NCBI GenBank assembly: GCA_017436345.1
Contig: JAFSDH010000009.1
Location: 1 to 64,000 of the forward strand
DNA: 64,000 bases
Source of the DNA: Bacilli bacterium
GTDB lineage: Bacteria > Bacillota_I > Bacilli_A > RF39 > UBA660
Reading direction: 5' to 3'
Shown: positions 34,931 to 43,840 of the stretch, one piece after another
Layout: each line of letters opens with the position of its first letter
Position numbering within the stretch: position 1 is the stretch's first letter
Notes under the pieces: generated by a model
Told to the model about the DNA's origin: nothing
What the model saw: the letters and a program-made list of their open reading frames with translations, nothing else
The model's database searches: none
Program-made: the position numbers and the translations under genes

Positions 34931-35667
34931 AATCATTTTATTTAACTGACACTGGTAAAGTTAGAGATCACAATGAAGATAGTTTAATTGTACTTGAAAA
35001 TTCAAATCATGAGTATTTACTTGCGGTAGCGGACGGAATGGGAGGACATTCGGCAGGAGAAGTTGCGAGTAGTATTGCTATTAAACATTTAAGTAAGATG
35101 TTTAACGATAATTTTTTAAATTTAGAAAAGGTACAAGCTGTTAATTGGTTAAGAGATACTGTTATTGAAATTAATGAACTTATTTTTGATTATGCAGCTA
35201 AACATCCTGAAAGTAAGGGGATGGGTACTACTTTAGTTGTGGCTTTAGTTACAAAAGAATATGTATTATTTGGTAATATTGGAGATTCATCTGGTTTTGT
35301 TATAAAGAATGATAAGTTACATAAGGTTACATATGATCATACTTTGGTTAATTTATTATTAAAAGCAGGTGAACTTACAGAAGAAGAAGCTAAAGATCAT
35401 CCTAAAAAGAATGTTTTAATGAAAGCTCTTGGTGCTAATAATCCAATTGATATAGATATTTTTGACTGTGATATGGATATAGATTCTATTTTAGTATGTA
35501 GTGATGGTTTAACTACTATGCTTGATAATGATCAAATAGAAAAAGTATTATTAAGTGATATTGATATTGAAGATAAAGTTATAAAATTAATTAGAAAAAG
35601 TAATAATCGTGGGGGTTCTGACAACATTTCTGTTGCATATTTAGATTTAAAAGAAAGCGGTGAATAA
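34927..35667 (+). CDS. prpC: PP2C-type Ser/Thr phosphatase
   Basis: A 246-residue metal-dependent phosphatase that reverses PrkC phosphorylation. Motifs: DTGKVRDHNEDS, VADGMGGHSAGE, FGNIGDSSG, CSDGLTTML and GGSDNISV give the PP2C metal-binding aspartates. It overlaps rlmN by 4 bases (ATGA) and shares one base with the prkC start, so the kinase and phosphatase are translationally coupled. Confidence 0.96.
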   Translation: MKSFYLTDTGKVRDHNEDSLIVLENSNHEYLLAVADGMGGHSAGEVASSIAIKHLSKMFNDNFLNLEKVQAVNWLRDTVIEINELIFDYAAKHPESKGMGTTLVVALVTKEYVLFGNIGDSSGFVIKNDKLHKVTYDHTLVNLLLKAGELTEEEAKDHPKKNVLMKALGANNPIDIDIFDCDMDIDSILVCSDGLTTMLDNDQIEKVLLSDIDIEDKVIKLIRKSNNRGGSDNISVAYLDLKESGE

Positions 35668-37487
35668 TGTTGATAACAAAGGGGCAAAAAATTAACGATA
35701 GATACGAAATAATTAAGAGTATTGGCGAAGGTGGAATGGCTAATGTATATTTAGCTCAAGATACTATTTTAGATAGAAAAGTAGCTATTAAAGTTTTACG
35801 TGGTGATTTAGCAAATGATGAGAAGTTTATTCGTCGTTTTCAAAGAGAAGCGTTATCGGCTTCATCGTTATCGCATCCTAATATTGTAGAGATGTATGAT
35901 GTTGGAGAAGATAATGGTAGTCATTATATTGTTATGGAATATATTGAAGGAAAGACGGTTAAACAACTTTTAAAGAAACGTGGTAATTTAACGGTTAGTG
36001 AAGCTGTTGATATTATGCTTCAACTTACTGATGGGATATCTCATGCTCATGATAGTTATATTATTCATAGAGATTTAAAACCACAAAATATTATGATTCA
36101 AGAAGATGGACAAATTAAAATAACAGATTTTGGTATTGCGATGGCTCTTAATTCAACTCAACTTACACAAACTAATTCAGTAATGGGTAGTGTACATTAT
36201 TTACCACCAGAACAAGCTAGTGGTAAAGGTTCTACTATTAAGTGTGATATATATTCAATGGGGATTTTATTTTATGAATTACTTACTGGGGTTCTTCCAT
36301 TTAAAGGGGATAATGCTGTAGAAATTGCTTTAAAGCATATGAAAGATCCACTTCCAAGTGTTAGAAAACAAAATAGTAATATTCCTCAAAGTGTAGAAAA
36401 TATTATTATTAAATCTACAGCTAAGAATCCTAAGAACAGATACAATGATGTTAAAGAAATGTATCGAGATTTAAAGGCTTGTATGGATCCTGATGTTATG
36501 AATCAAGAAAGATTTGTATATAAATATCCTGAACACGAAAGTGAAGAAAATAAAGATCCAATTCCTGCTATTAGAAGTAAGAAAACAGATGATAAAAAGA
36601 AAAAAAATGTAGAAGATTCTGTTGAAATTATTGAAGAAGAAATTGCTAAGGAAATTGATGGTGAAGAAGATAATAAGGGTGGAATGAAAATAGTAATATG
36701 GGTGCTTGTTGGTATATTACTGTTACTTGTTGGTGTTTTAGCTTTAGTATTTATTCCTAATTTCTTTGGAAAAGAAGAAGAAGTTAAAATACCAGATGTT
36801 TCGGGTATGAGTATAGTTGATGCTGAAGAAGTTCTTAAGAATGAAGGCCTTGAAGTTGCAACTGATACTATTGGTATGGTAAGTGGCGAATATGATAAAG
36901 GTTTAGTTGTTAAGACTGATCCAATTGCTGGGCGTCGTGTACCAGAAGGAACGGTAATAACTATTTATGAATCTTTGGGAGAAGAAACTTATACTGTTGA
37001 AAATTATGTTGGTATGAATTATTTAATTGTTCAAGGTGAACTTGAGGCCTATGATATTGAGGTTGAAGTAAAAAAACAAACTGTTGAAGATATTGATATG
37101 ATGGATGAACTTGATCAACAAGTTATCATAGCTCAAGAACCAGCAGAAGGAACTGTTTTGAGTAAGGGGGATAGAGTAATTTTATATATTCCTGATATAT
37201 ATGATAAGTATCCTGATTTTGTTGAAGAAAAATGGACTGTTGAAGAAGTAGAAGAGTTCTGTAGTAATTATGGAATTGTTTTACAAAAGAAATATCAAAA
37301 AACATCTAGTTATGAGCCAGGGACAATCATTCGTCAATCTAGAAAAGTTGATACTAAAATTACGAAAGGTGCTTCTTTAACAATTACAATTGCAGAAGCT
37401 ATTGTAGAAGAGCCACCTGTTGTTGATGATAATTCTTCTGAAAATACTGAAGATACCCCTGAAGAAAATAATGGAGCTGGTATTTAA
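35667..37487 (+). CDS. prkC: PASTA-domain Ser/Thr protein kinase
   Basis: A 606-residue membrane kinase. Kinase domain residues ~12-275: glycine loop GEGGMANVYLA, VAIKV lysine, HRDLKPQN catalytic loop, DFGIA. A linker, one transmembrane helix (~343-365), then three extracellular PASTA repeats (~375-580) that sense muropeptides, and an acidic/Pro tail. In Bacillus PrkC triggers spore germination in response to peptidoglycan fragments and modulates growth. GGTGA precedes the ATG. Confidence 0.96.
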   Translation: MLITKGQKINDRYEIIKSIGEGGMANVYLAQDTILDRKVAIKVLRGDLANDEKFIRRFQREALSASSLSHPNIVEMYDVGEDNGSHYIVMEYIEGKTVKQLLKKRGNLTVSEAVDIMLQLTDGISHAHDSYIIHRDLKPQNIMIQEDGQIKITDFGIAMALNSTQLTQTNSVMGSVHYLPPEQASGKGSTIKCDIYSMGILFYELLTGVLPFKGDNAVEIALKHMKDPLPSVRKQNSNIPQSVENIIIKSTAKNPKNRYNDVKEMYRDLKACMDPDVMNQERFVYKYPEHESEENKDPIPAIRSKKTDDKKKKNVEDSVEIIEEEIAKEIDGEEDNKGGMKIVIWVLVGILLLLVGVLALVFIPNFFGKEEEVKIPDVSGMSIVDAEEVLKNEGLEVATDTIGMVSGEYDKGLVVKTDPIAGRRVPEGTVITIYESLGEETYTVENYVGMNYLIVQGELEAYDIEVEVKKQTVEDIDMMDELDQQVIIAQEPAEGTVLSKGDRVILYIPDIYDKYPDFVEEKWTVEEVEEFCSNYGIVLQKKYQKTSSYEPGTIIRQSRKVDTKITKGASLTITIAEAIVEEPPVVDDNSSENTEDTPEENNGAGI

Positions 37488-38305
37488 TGAAAGGGCAAAT
37501 TGTCAAAATAGTTAGTAATTTATATACTGTTAATTGTAAAGGTAATATTTATGAATGTCATAGTAGAGGAAAGTTTCGTAATGAAAAGATAACTCCTGTT
37601 GTTGGAGATTATGTTGTTATAGATGAAAAAAATAAATATATTTTAGAAGTCGAAAATAGAAAGAATCGTTTAATAAGACCAATGGTTAGTAATATAGACC
37701 AAGGTCTTATTATTACGAGTGTTAAAATACCTGATTTTTCTACTAATTTGTTAGATAAATTAATTACTTTGATGGAAATAAATGATGTTGAGCCTATTAT
37801 TTGTTTTACAAAGATGGATTTACTTGATAAAGATGAAGAGGACGAAATATTTGATTATATTTATTATTATCAAAAGATTGGATATAAGGTATTTGTAAAT
37901 ACAGAAATAGATAAGATTAAAAAGATTTTTAGAGATAAAACAACGGTATTTACTGGTCAAACTGGAGCTGGTAAATCTAGTTTATTAAATAAACTTAATC
38001 CTAATTTAGATTTTCAAACTGGGGAAGTGTCTGTTGCTTTAGGAAGAGGAAAACATACGACAAGACATGTTGAACTTGTTGAACTATTTGGTGGAAAAGT
38101 TTTAGATACACCAGGATTTTCTAGTTTAGAGTTTAATAATATAAGTAAGTTAGATATAAGAGATTCTTTTATTGAATTTGAAAAATATCCTTGTAAGTTT
38201 AAAGATTGTATGCATTTAAATGAGAATGTATGTGGTGTTAAGGATGCTGTTGAAGCAGGAGAAATACTTGAGTCTCGTTATAATAATTATAAAAAAATGT
38301 TATAG
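37487..38305 (+). CDS. rsgA: Ribosome small subunit-dependent GTPase A
   Basis: A 272-residue circularly permuted GTPase acting in late 30S maturation. An OB fold leads, then G4 (FTKMDL) precedes G1 (TGQTGAGKSSLLNKL) and G3 (DTPGF), and a C-terminal zinc finger (CKFKDCMHLNENVC) follows. TAATG overlap with prkC gives translational coupling, the standard Bacilli order. Confidence 0.96.
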   Translation: MKGQIVKIVSNLYTVNCKGNIYECHSRGKFRNEKITPVVGDYVVIDEKNKYILEVENRKNRLIRPMVSNIDQGLIITSVKIPDFSTNLLDKLITLMEINDVEPIICFTKMDLLDKDEEDEIFDYIYYYQKIGYKVFVNTEIDKIKKIFRDKTTVFTGQTGAGKSSLLNKLNPNLDFQTGEVSVALGRGKHTTRHVELVELFGGKVLDTPGFSSLEFNNISKLDIRDSFIEFEKYPCKFKDCMHLNENVCGVKDAVEAGEILESRYNNYKKML

Positions 38306-38315
38306 GAGGTAATCT

Positions 38316-38936
38316 ATGAAGAAAGTTTCAGTTTCATTTTTTAATAGTACTAATATAGAAGATGATTTAATTAATTTGTGTTCAACTGATACTGATTATA
38401 TTCATGTAGATGTTGGTGATGGTAAGTTCATTGAAAGAAAGTTTAATCCTATTAAAGAATTAAGCAGTTTAAATGGTGCTTTAACAAAAAGGTTAGATGT
38501 TCATTTTATGGTAGAAGATCCTACTGATTATATAAAGAGTTATAGTGAACTTAATTGTGAATATATTACATTTCATTGTGAAATTAAAAAAGATATATTA
38601 TCTTTACTAGAACTTATTAAAAAGTATGGAATTAAGTGTGGATTATCAATCAGTCCAGATACTGATCTTTCTTTTTTAGAACCTTATTTAGATGATATCG
38701 ATATGGTTTTAGTTATGAGTGTTGTTCCTGGTAAAGGTGGACAAAGTTTTATTTATTCTAGTGTTGATAGAGTTAAAGAATTAAAGAAAATGATAGGAGA
38801 TAGAAATATAGTTATTTCTATTGATGGGGGAATTAATGCAGATACTTCTAAACTTGTTGATACAGATATTGTTGTTAGTGGAAGTTTTGTTTTAAATAGT
38901 GATGATTTAGATAATAGTATTAATGTATTAAGGTGA
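38316..38936 (+). CDS. rpe: Ribulose-phosphate 3-epimerase family protein
   Basis: A 206-residue TIM-barrel epimerase of the pentose phosphate pathway (Ru5P to Xu5P). Visible: HVDVGDGKF (metal-ligand His-x-Asp), LDVHFMVEDP, SVVPGKGGQSF phosphate loop and ISIDGGIN (second Asp). It is shorter and more divergent than typical Rpe (~215-220), starting MKKVSVSFFNST instead of IAPSIL. AGGAGGTAATCT precedes the ATG. Confidence 0.88.
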   Translation: MKKVSVSFFNSTNIEDDLINLCSTDTDYIHVDVGDGKFIERKFNPIKELSSLNGALTKRLDVHFMVEDPTDYIKSYSELNCEYITFHCEIKKDILSLLELIKKYGIKCGLSISPDTDLSFLEPYLDDIDMVLVMSVVPGKGGQSFIYSSVDRVKELKKMIGDRNIVISIDGGINADTSKLVDTDIVVSGSFVLNSDDLDNSINVLR

Positions 38937-38942
38937 TGTTTG

Positions 38943-39569
38943 ATGATGAAATTGATATTAATATTTTTATCTTTTTTTATACTTAGTGGTTGTACTATAA
39001 ATATTGGTGAAGAAGAAAAAGTAGAAAAAAAAGAAGAATTAGAAGAAAAAGAGAATAAAGATAAAGAAGAAGAAAAAGATATTGTTAGTATTGGTAGTAC
39101 TTCTAGTATTACTAATCCTTTAGGTATTGGTTCTTATGGTGTTGCGAGTAAATATAATGCGGTTGTAAGTGATTATAAGAATGTTGATGTTACTATTAAA
39201 GAAGTTTTTTCTAATTCTTTAGAGATTGTTAATAGTTATAATAATGAGAATCCTGATAATATGATTGTAAAAAAAGATGGGTTTAAGTATGTAGTTTTAG
39301 AATATGAAGTAATTTTTTATGATTTTGAAACAGAATCTTTTGGAGAAGATGTTCTTTTAGATGTAGAAATATTAAATGTAGATGGTTCTAGTTTTATTAT
39401 AAATGATGTAAAACAGTTCATTGATATTTATGTTTTATCGAGTGATACTGGTGTTGTTAATGGTGGAAGTGGTTGTGTAAAGATTGCGTTTGCAGTACCT
39501 GATAATATTACTAGTTATTTAGTTAAGTTTGGTACTTTAGAACATACTATTGCGTATTATAAAATATAG
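38943..39569 (+). CDS. Lipoprotein with DUF4352-like domain
   Basis: A lipoprotein of ~208 residues: signal with lipobox LSGC (Cys18 from the 38943 ATG), a Glu/Lys-rich linker (~25-47), and a beta-sandwich-like domain (~62-208) with the YGVASKYNAVVSDY...VKKDGFKYVVLEYEV pattern of DUF4352/MPT63-like immunoglobulin-type modules. AAGGTG lies 7 bases before 38943; ATG 38946 is also possible. It follows rpe closely and may be the last operon gene. Ligand unknown. Confidence 0.7.
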   Translation: MMKLILIFLSFFILSGCTINIGEEEKVEKKEELEEKENKDKEEEKDIVSIGSTSSITNPLGIGSYGVASKYNAVVSDYKNVDVTIKEVFSNSLEIVNSYNNENPDNMIVKKDGFKYVVLEYEVIFYDFETESFGEDVLLDVEILNVDGSSFIINDVKQFIDIYVLSSDTGVVNGGSGCVKIAFAVPDNITSYLVKFGTLEHTIAYYKI

Positions 39570-39581
39570 AAGAGGTGGATT

Positions 39582-40709
39582 ATGGTTTATTTAGATTATT
39601 CAGCAACAACTTTTGTTGATAGTGAAGTTCTTAGAACTTTTTCAAAAGCTTGTGAAGATTATTGGGCTAATCCTAATTCTTTACATAAAGAAGGAATTAA
39701 GGCTAATAGTTTGATTAATGCTGCTACTGATCAAATTGCTAATATTTTAGGTGTTAAAACTAGTGAAATTATTTATACTAGTGGTGCAAGTGAAAGTAAT
39801 AATATGGCTATTAAAGGCATTTGTTTAAAATATCAAAATAGAGGTAAACATATTATTACAACTGATTTTGAACATTCTTCTATATATGGTCCAGTTGGTT
39901 ATTTACAAAAGTTAGGTTTTGATGTTGATTTTGTAAAAACTTTGGATAATGGTAAAGTTGATATAGAGCATTTAAAATCTTTGATTAGAGATGATACTAT
40001 TTTAGTTAGTATTACAGCGGTTAATAGTGAAATTGGAATAATTGAACCAGTTGAAGAAATTGGTAAAATGTTGAGGGATTATCCAAAGATTTTTTATCAT
40101 GTTGATATGACTCAATGTGTTGGTAAAATGAAATTAGATCTTAAAGATATTGATTTAGCTAGTTTTTCAGCACATAAGTTTTTTGGTATTAAAGGTATAG
40201 GTGTTTTGGTAAAGAAAGAAAGTATTAATATTGAACCAATTATTCATGGTGGAAAAAGTACGACTATATATCGTAGTGGTACACCAGCAACTCCTTTAAT
40301 TGCATCAATTTCGAAAGCGTTAAGACTTGTAAATACAGATATGGATAAACATTATTCATATGTTAAGGAATTAAATAATAAAGTTAGAGAAGAGCTTTCT
40401 AAATATGATTTAGTTAGAATTAATAGTCCGGAAGATGCTCTCCCATATATATTAAATATTAGTGTATTAGGTGTTAAACCAGAGGTATTACTTCATTCTT
40501 TAGAAGAAGATGATGTATATATTTCAACACAAACTGCTTGTAGTAGTAAAACAGATGAATCCAAAGCTGTATTTGCTTTAACACATGATAGCGAAAGAAG
40601 TAAATCGAGTGTTAGAATTAGTTTATCTTATAAAACTACTTTTGAAGAAATAGAAGAGTTTTTAAGAGTATTTGATAAATGTTATAATAGACTTACTACT
40701 TTGAGGTGA
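39582..40709 (+). CDS. Cysteine desulfurase, NifS/IscS type
   Basis: A 375-residue class V PLP aminotransferase that extracts sulfur from cysteine for Fe-S clusters or thio-tRNA. MVYLDYSATTFVD start, PLP lysine in SFSAHKFFGIKG, and the mobile-loop catalytic cysteine in TQTACSSKTD. The loop resembles group I (IscS/NifS) rather than SufS. GAAGAGGTGGATT precedes the ATG. The following thioredoxin and CcdA-like genes suggest a sulfur/thiol redox unit. No iscU or thiI is in the window. Confidence 0.93.
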   Translation: MVYLDYSATTFVDSEVLRTFSKACEDYWANPNSLHKEGIKANSLINAATDQIANILGVKTSEIIYTSGASESNNMAIKGICLKYQNRGKHIITTDFEHSSIYGPVGYLQKLGFDVDFVKTLDNGKVDIEHLKSLIRDDTILVSITAVNSEIGIIEPVEEIGKMLRDYPKIFYHVDMTQCVGKMKLDLKDIDLASFSAHKFFGIKGIGVLVKKESINIEPIIHGGKSTTIYRSGTPATPLIASISKALRLVNTDMDKHYSYVKELNNKVREELSKYDLVRINSPEDALPYILNISVLGVKPEVLLHSLEEDDVYISTQTACSSKTDESKAVFALTHDSERSKSSVRISLSYKTTFEEIEEFLRVFDKCYNRLTTLR

Positions 40710-40713
40710 TAAG

Positions 40714-40974
40714 ATGAAATTCATAAAGATAAATGCAATTTGGTGTGGTGCTTGTATTGTTACAAATAAAATTTGGAAAGAAGTAAAAAGAGATTATCTA
40801 GATATAGAAATAGAAGAGTTAGACTTAGACTTTGATGAAGATGAAGTAAAAAAATATAATGTAGGTAATACACTACCTGTTGTTATTTTTATGAAAGATA
40901 ATATTGAAGTAGAACGTTTAGTTGGTGAAAAGACAAAAGATGAAATATATGATTTTGTAGAAAGAAATAGGTAA
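40714..40974 (+). CDS. Thioredoxin-like protein
   Basis: An 86-residue compact thioredoxin-fold protein with active site WCGAC (Cys11, Cys14) and the cis-proline TLPVVIF. It is shorter than normal thioredoxin (~105). GAGGTGATAAG precedes the ATG; it begins 4 bases after the desulfurase and 4 before the CcdA-like gene. It may shuttle electrons to that membrane protein or reduce the desulfurase persulfide (inference). Confidence 0.88.
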   Translation: MKFIKINAIWCGACIVTNKIWKEVKRDYLDIEIEELDLDFDEDEVKKYNVGNTLPVVIFMKDNIEVERLVGEKTKDEIYDFVERNR

Positions 40975-40978
40975 TTAT

Positions 40979-42181
40979 ATGAAAAGATTTTTATTATTAA
41001 TAATCTTATGCTTTTCTTTTTTTCAGCCTAATTATGTTTTTGCTTTAGCAAGTGATTATGAAGATGTTGTTTATGATAAAGTTGGAGTAGAACTTGAAGA
41101 AGATGTTGTTAATATATATTTATTTTATGGATCTACTTGTCCTCATTGTGCGAAGGAAAAAGAAGTTTTAGATAAGTTAGAAGTAAAATATGAGGGAAAA
41201 GTAAAAGTTTATAAGTATGAGGTTTGGTCTGATAAAGATAATCGTGATATTATGTTCGAGGTAAAAAATTTATTTGATATGCCTGTTAATGAAGGGGTTC
41301 CTTTTACAGTTATTGGTACTAAAACTTATTATGGATATGATGAATGGGTTGGAACAGACTTAGAAAAGCAGCTTGTGAAATATTTAGAGTTTGATAATAT
41401 AGATGATGATGATACGATTGTTGAGAAAGATAAAATTAATATTCCATTAATTGGTAAAGTTAATCCTGGAGAGATAGCTGTTGGGGTTGCTGCTGTTACT
41501 TTGGGTTTAGTTGATGGATTTAATCCATGTGCAATGTGGGTTTTATTATTTATAATAAATATGTTATTAGGTATGAAAGATAAAAAGAAAATGTTTATTC
41601 TTGGGTATACTTTTTTGTTTACATCTGCTGTTGTTTATTTTTTATCAATGTTAGGAGTTAATATTGTTTTAGGTTTCTTATCAACAAATGAACTTAGAAG
41701 TTTAATTGGATTAGTTGCGATAGGTGCAGGTATTTATAATCTATATGTTTATTTTAGAGATCGTAATAAAGATGATGGTTGTGCTGTTGTTGATGAGAAG
41801 AAAAGAAAAAATATTCTTGAAAAAGTAAAAAGAATAAAAAATTCTAAAAGTATTATTTTTGCTTTAGGTGGGATAATTTTATTAGCTGTTTCAGTTAATC
41901 TAGTAGAACTTGCTTGTAGTGCTGGATTTCCAATGATTTTTAATGAAGTTTTAGTTGCTAATGATATTACTGGTGGTTTAAGAATTATATATTTATTAGT
42001 ATATGTATTATTTTATATGATTGATGATATGGTTGTATTTACTATTTCTGTATGTACTTTATCAATTGTAGGTATGACTACTAAATATAATAAAATTGTT
42101 AAGATTATTGGTGGAATATTAATGGTTTTAATGGGATTGTTATTAATATTTAAACCTGAATGGATAATGCTTAATTTTTAA
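40979..42181 (+). CDS. Exported thioredoxin domain fused to a CcdA/DsbD-like membrane domain
   Basis: A 400-residue protein: signal peptide (~1-24), an extracytoplasmic thioredoxin-like domain with CPHC (Cys54, Cys57), then about six transmembrane helices (~160-398) with the CcdA/DsbD cysteine motifs DGFNPCAMW and LVELACSAGFP. It should carry reducing equivalents across the membrane to exported thiols; the cytoplasmic thioredoxin upstream is the natural donor. AATAGGTAATT precedes the ATG. Confidence 0.85.
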   Translation: MKRFLLLIILCFSFFQPNYVFALASDYEDVVYDKVGVELEEDVVNIYLFYGSTCPHCAKEKEVLDKLEVKYEGKVKVYKYEVWSDKDNRDIMFEVKNLFDMPVNEGVPFTVIGTKTYYGYDEWVGTDLEKQLVKYLEFDNIDDDDTIVEKDKINIPLIGKVNPGEIAVGVAAVTLGLVDGFNPCAMWVLLFIINMLLGMKDKKKMFILGYTFLFTSAVVYFLSMLGVNIVLGFLSTNELRSLIGLVAIGAGIYNLYVYFRDRNKDDGCAVVDEKKRKNILEKVKRIKNSKSIIFALGGIILLAVSVNLVELACSAGFPMIFNEVLVANDITGGLRIIYLLVYVLFYMIDDMVVFTISVCTLSIVGMTTKYNKIVKIIGGILMVLMGLLLIFKPEWIMLNF

Positions 42182-42207
42182 AGTAAACGTATATGTTTAC
42201 TTTTTTT
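42181..42207 (+). terminator. Terminator
   Basis: AAGTAAAC/GTTTACTT hairpin (loop GTATAT) with T7 at the end of the redox operon. Confidence 0.87.
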
Positions 42208-42241
42208 ATTTATATTTGTTACAATTAAATTAGGTGATAAT

Positions 42242-42490
42242 ATGAGAGATGAAAATTTTGTTATTGAAGTAGATGGGGAAATTATTAATTGTGAAATGTT
42301 TTTAACATTTGAAAAAGATAATAATAATTTTATTGTATATACTGATCATGTTCTTGATCATGAAGGTGAAGAAAGACTTCTTGCGTCTAAGTATAAACTT
42401 GAAAATGGGAAAGTAGTTTTATTAGGAGAACTTACTGAAGATGAATATAATATTGTAGATAAAGAAATGGAGAAATTAATAAATGGATAA
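42242..42490 (+). CDS. DUF1292 family protein
   Basis: An 82-residue acidic protein matching DUF1292 in size and pattern (VIEVDGEIINCEMFLTFEKDNNNFIVYTDH...KYKLENGKVVLLGELTEDEYNIV). Function of the family is unknown. AGGTGATAAT precedes the ATG. It overlaps the next gene by 8 bases, so the two are translationally coupled. Confidence 0.78.
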   Translation: MRDENFVIEVDGEIINCEMFLTFEKDNNNFIVYTDHVLDHEGEERLLASKYKLENGKVVLLGELTEDEYNIVDKEMEKLING

Positions 42491-43751
42491 GTCTGTTATT
42501 GTAATAGATGTTTTAGACGATGAACTATTTGCTTATGATGAAGATGATATTACTAATAGAAGATATTCTGATATAGAAAAAAGTGCTCTTTTACAAGAGC
42601 TTCCATACTTTTTTTATGATTCAATGAGTATTGATCATGAGACTAATGAAATTAGTTGTGTCTATGGAACAGAAGTTATTAAATTTAGAAATATTGAAAA
42701 ATTGCGTGAATTTTCTGAATTTAAAGTGGTTAATGCGCATTTGGAAAAAGAAAGAGATAGATTAGTTAGTGAAAAACAAGTGGAAAAATTAAAATCTAGG
42801 AAAAATAAAAAAGTATCTAGATTTGCTCTGTTTGGTATGGCAGCATTGCTTAGTTTTCCTTCTAGTATTAATTATGATGTTGCGACTAAATATGTTCAGT
42901 ATAGTAATGTAAGTTTTGTTGATATTAAAGATAGTGAATACTCAATTGATAATTTAGATAGTAATGTTTTACAAGGTGTTTGTGTTGTTGGTAATTATAC
43001 TTTTTTAAGTGCGTATGATTCTAGTTTAGATAAGGATAATTCAACTATATATGTTCTTAATAAAGATAATGAATGTATAAGAGAAGTTACTTTATATAAT
43101 AATAGTCATGTTGGTGGTATTTGTTATGATCAAGAACATGAGATTTTTTGGATAACAGATAAAGGTGGGACTATTAGTGGTTATAGTTTTAATTCTATTT
43201 TTTATAGTCAAGAGGATATAATTGAACCAATTTTTAAAAAAATAGATGTAGGAAGTGAAGATTTAATTAATTATAAAGGATATTCTTCAGCTGGATATAT
43301 TACTTATCATAATGGAAAAGTTTTTGTAGGTAATTATTCGATTGATGGTACGGGAATTCTTAAGAGTTTTGATATTTTAGAGGATGGTAGTATTGATAAA
43401 AAAAGTGAAAATCGTATTAAGTTTTTAGATAAAGTTCAAGGGATATCTTTTTATGAAAAAAATGGAAAAGATTATTTGTTGGTTAGTAGTTCTTATGGTA
43501 AGTTTTTTAATTCTGAGTTAAAAGTATTTAAATATGATGAAGATTGTAAGGATTATAGTAATTTACCATCTATTCAAGTTACAATGCCACCAATGATGGA
43601 ACAAATTACTTTTAATAAAAATGGTAAATTAGTTACTTTATATGAATCTAATGCTTTGAAGTATCAAACAATGATTAATGCTAAAAATAGTGATGTTGTT
43701 GTTACTGATATAGGAACTGTTGTTGAAAATAATCATTTTAAAGTTTTATGA
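42483..43751 (+). CDS. Membrane protein with putative extracellular beta-propeller
   Basis: A 422-residue protein. Residues 1-~105 are soluble and acidic, then KSRKNKK and a single transmembrane helix (~112-128), then ~290 residues with repeated propeller-like strands (GVCVVGNYTFLSAYD, GGICYDQEHEIFWITDKGG, AGYITYHNGKVFVGNYS, VQGISFYEKNGKDYLLVSSSYG). It is reminiscent of YncE/SMP-30-type propellers, but I cannot name a family. It is coupled by overlap to the DUF1292 gene. Confidence 0.6.
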   Translation: MDKSVIVIDVLDDELFAYDEDDITNRRYSDIEKSALLQELPYFFYDSMSIDHETNEISCVYGTEVIKFRNIEKLREFSEFKVVNAHLEKERDRLVSEKQVEKLKSRKNKKVSRFALFGMAALLSFPSSINYDVATKYVQYSNVSFVDIKDSEYSIDNLDSNVLQGVCVVGNYTFLSAYDSSLDKDNSTIYVLNKDNECIREVTLYNNSHVGGICYDQEHEIFWITDKGGTISGYSFNSIFYSQEDIIEPIFKKIDVGSEDLINYKGYSSAGYITYHNGKVFVGNYSIDGTGILKSFDILEDGSIDKKSENRIKFLDKVQGISFYEKNGKDYLLVSSSYGKFFNSELKVFKYDEDCKDYSNLPSIQVTMPPMMEQITFNKNGKLVTLYESNALKYQTMINAKNSDVVVTDIGTVVENNHFKVL

Positions 43752-43759
43752 AAGTGAAT

Positions 43760-43790
43760 AAAAAGTAGCAAATACTTTTTATTTTTTTTT
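43760..43790 (+). terminator. Terminator
   Basis: AAAAAGTA/TACTTTTT hairpin followed by a T9 tract. Confidence 0.8.
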
Positions 43791-43840
43791 AGTTATTATA
43801 TAATTATTTATGTATTAGATAAAAGAAAGAGAGTGTAATT

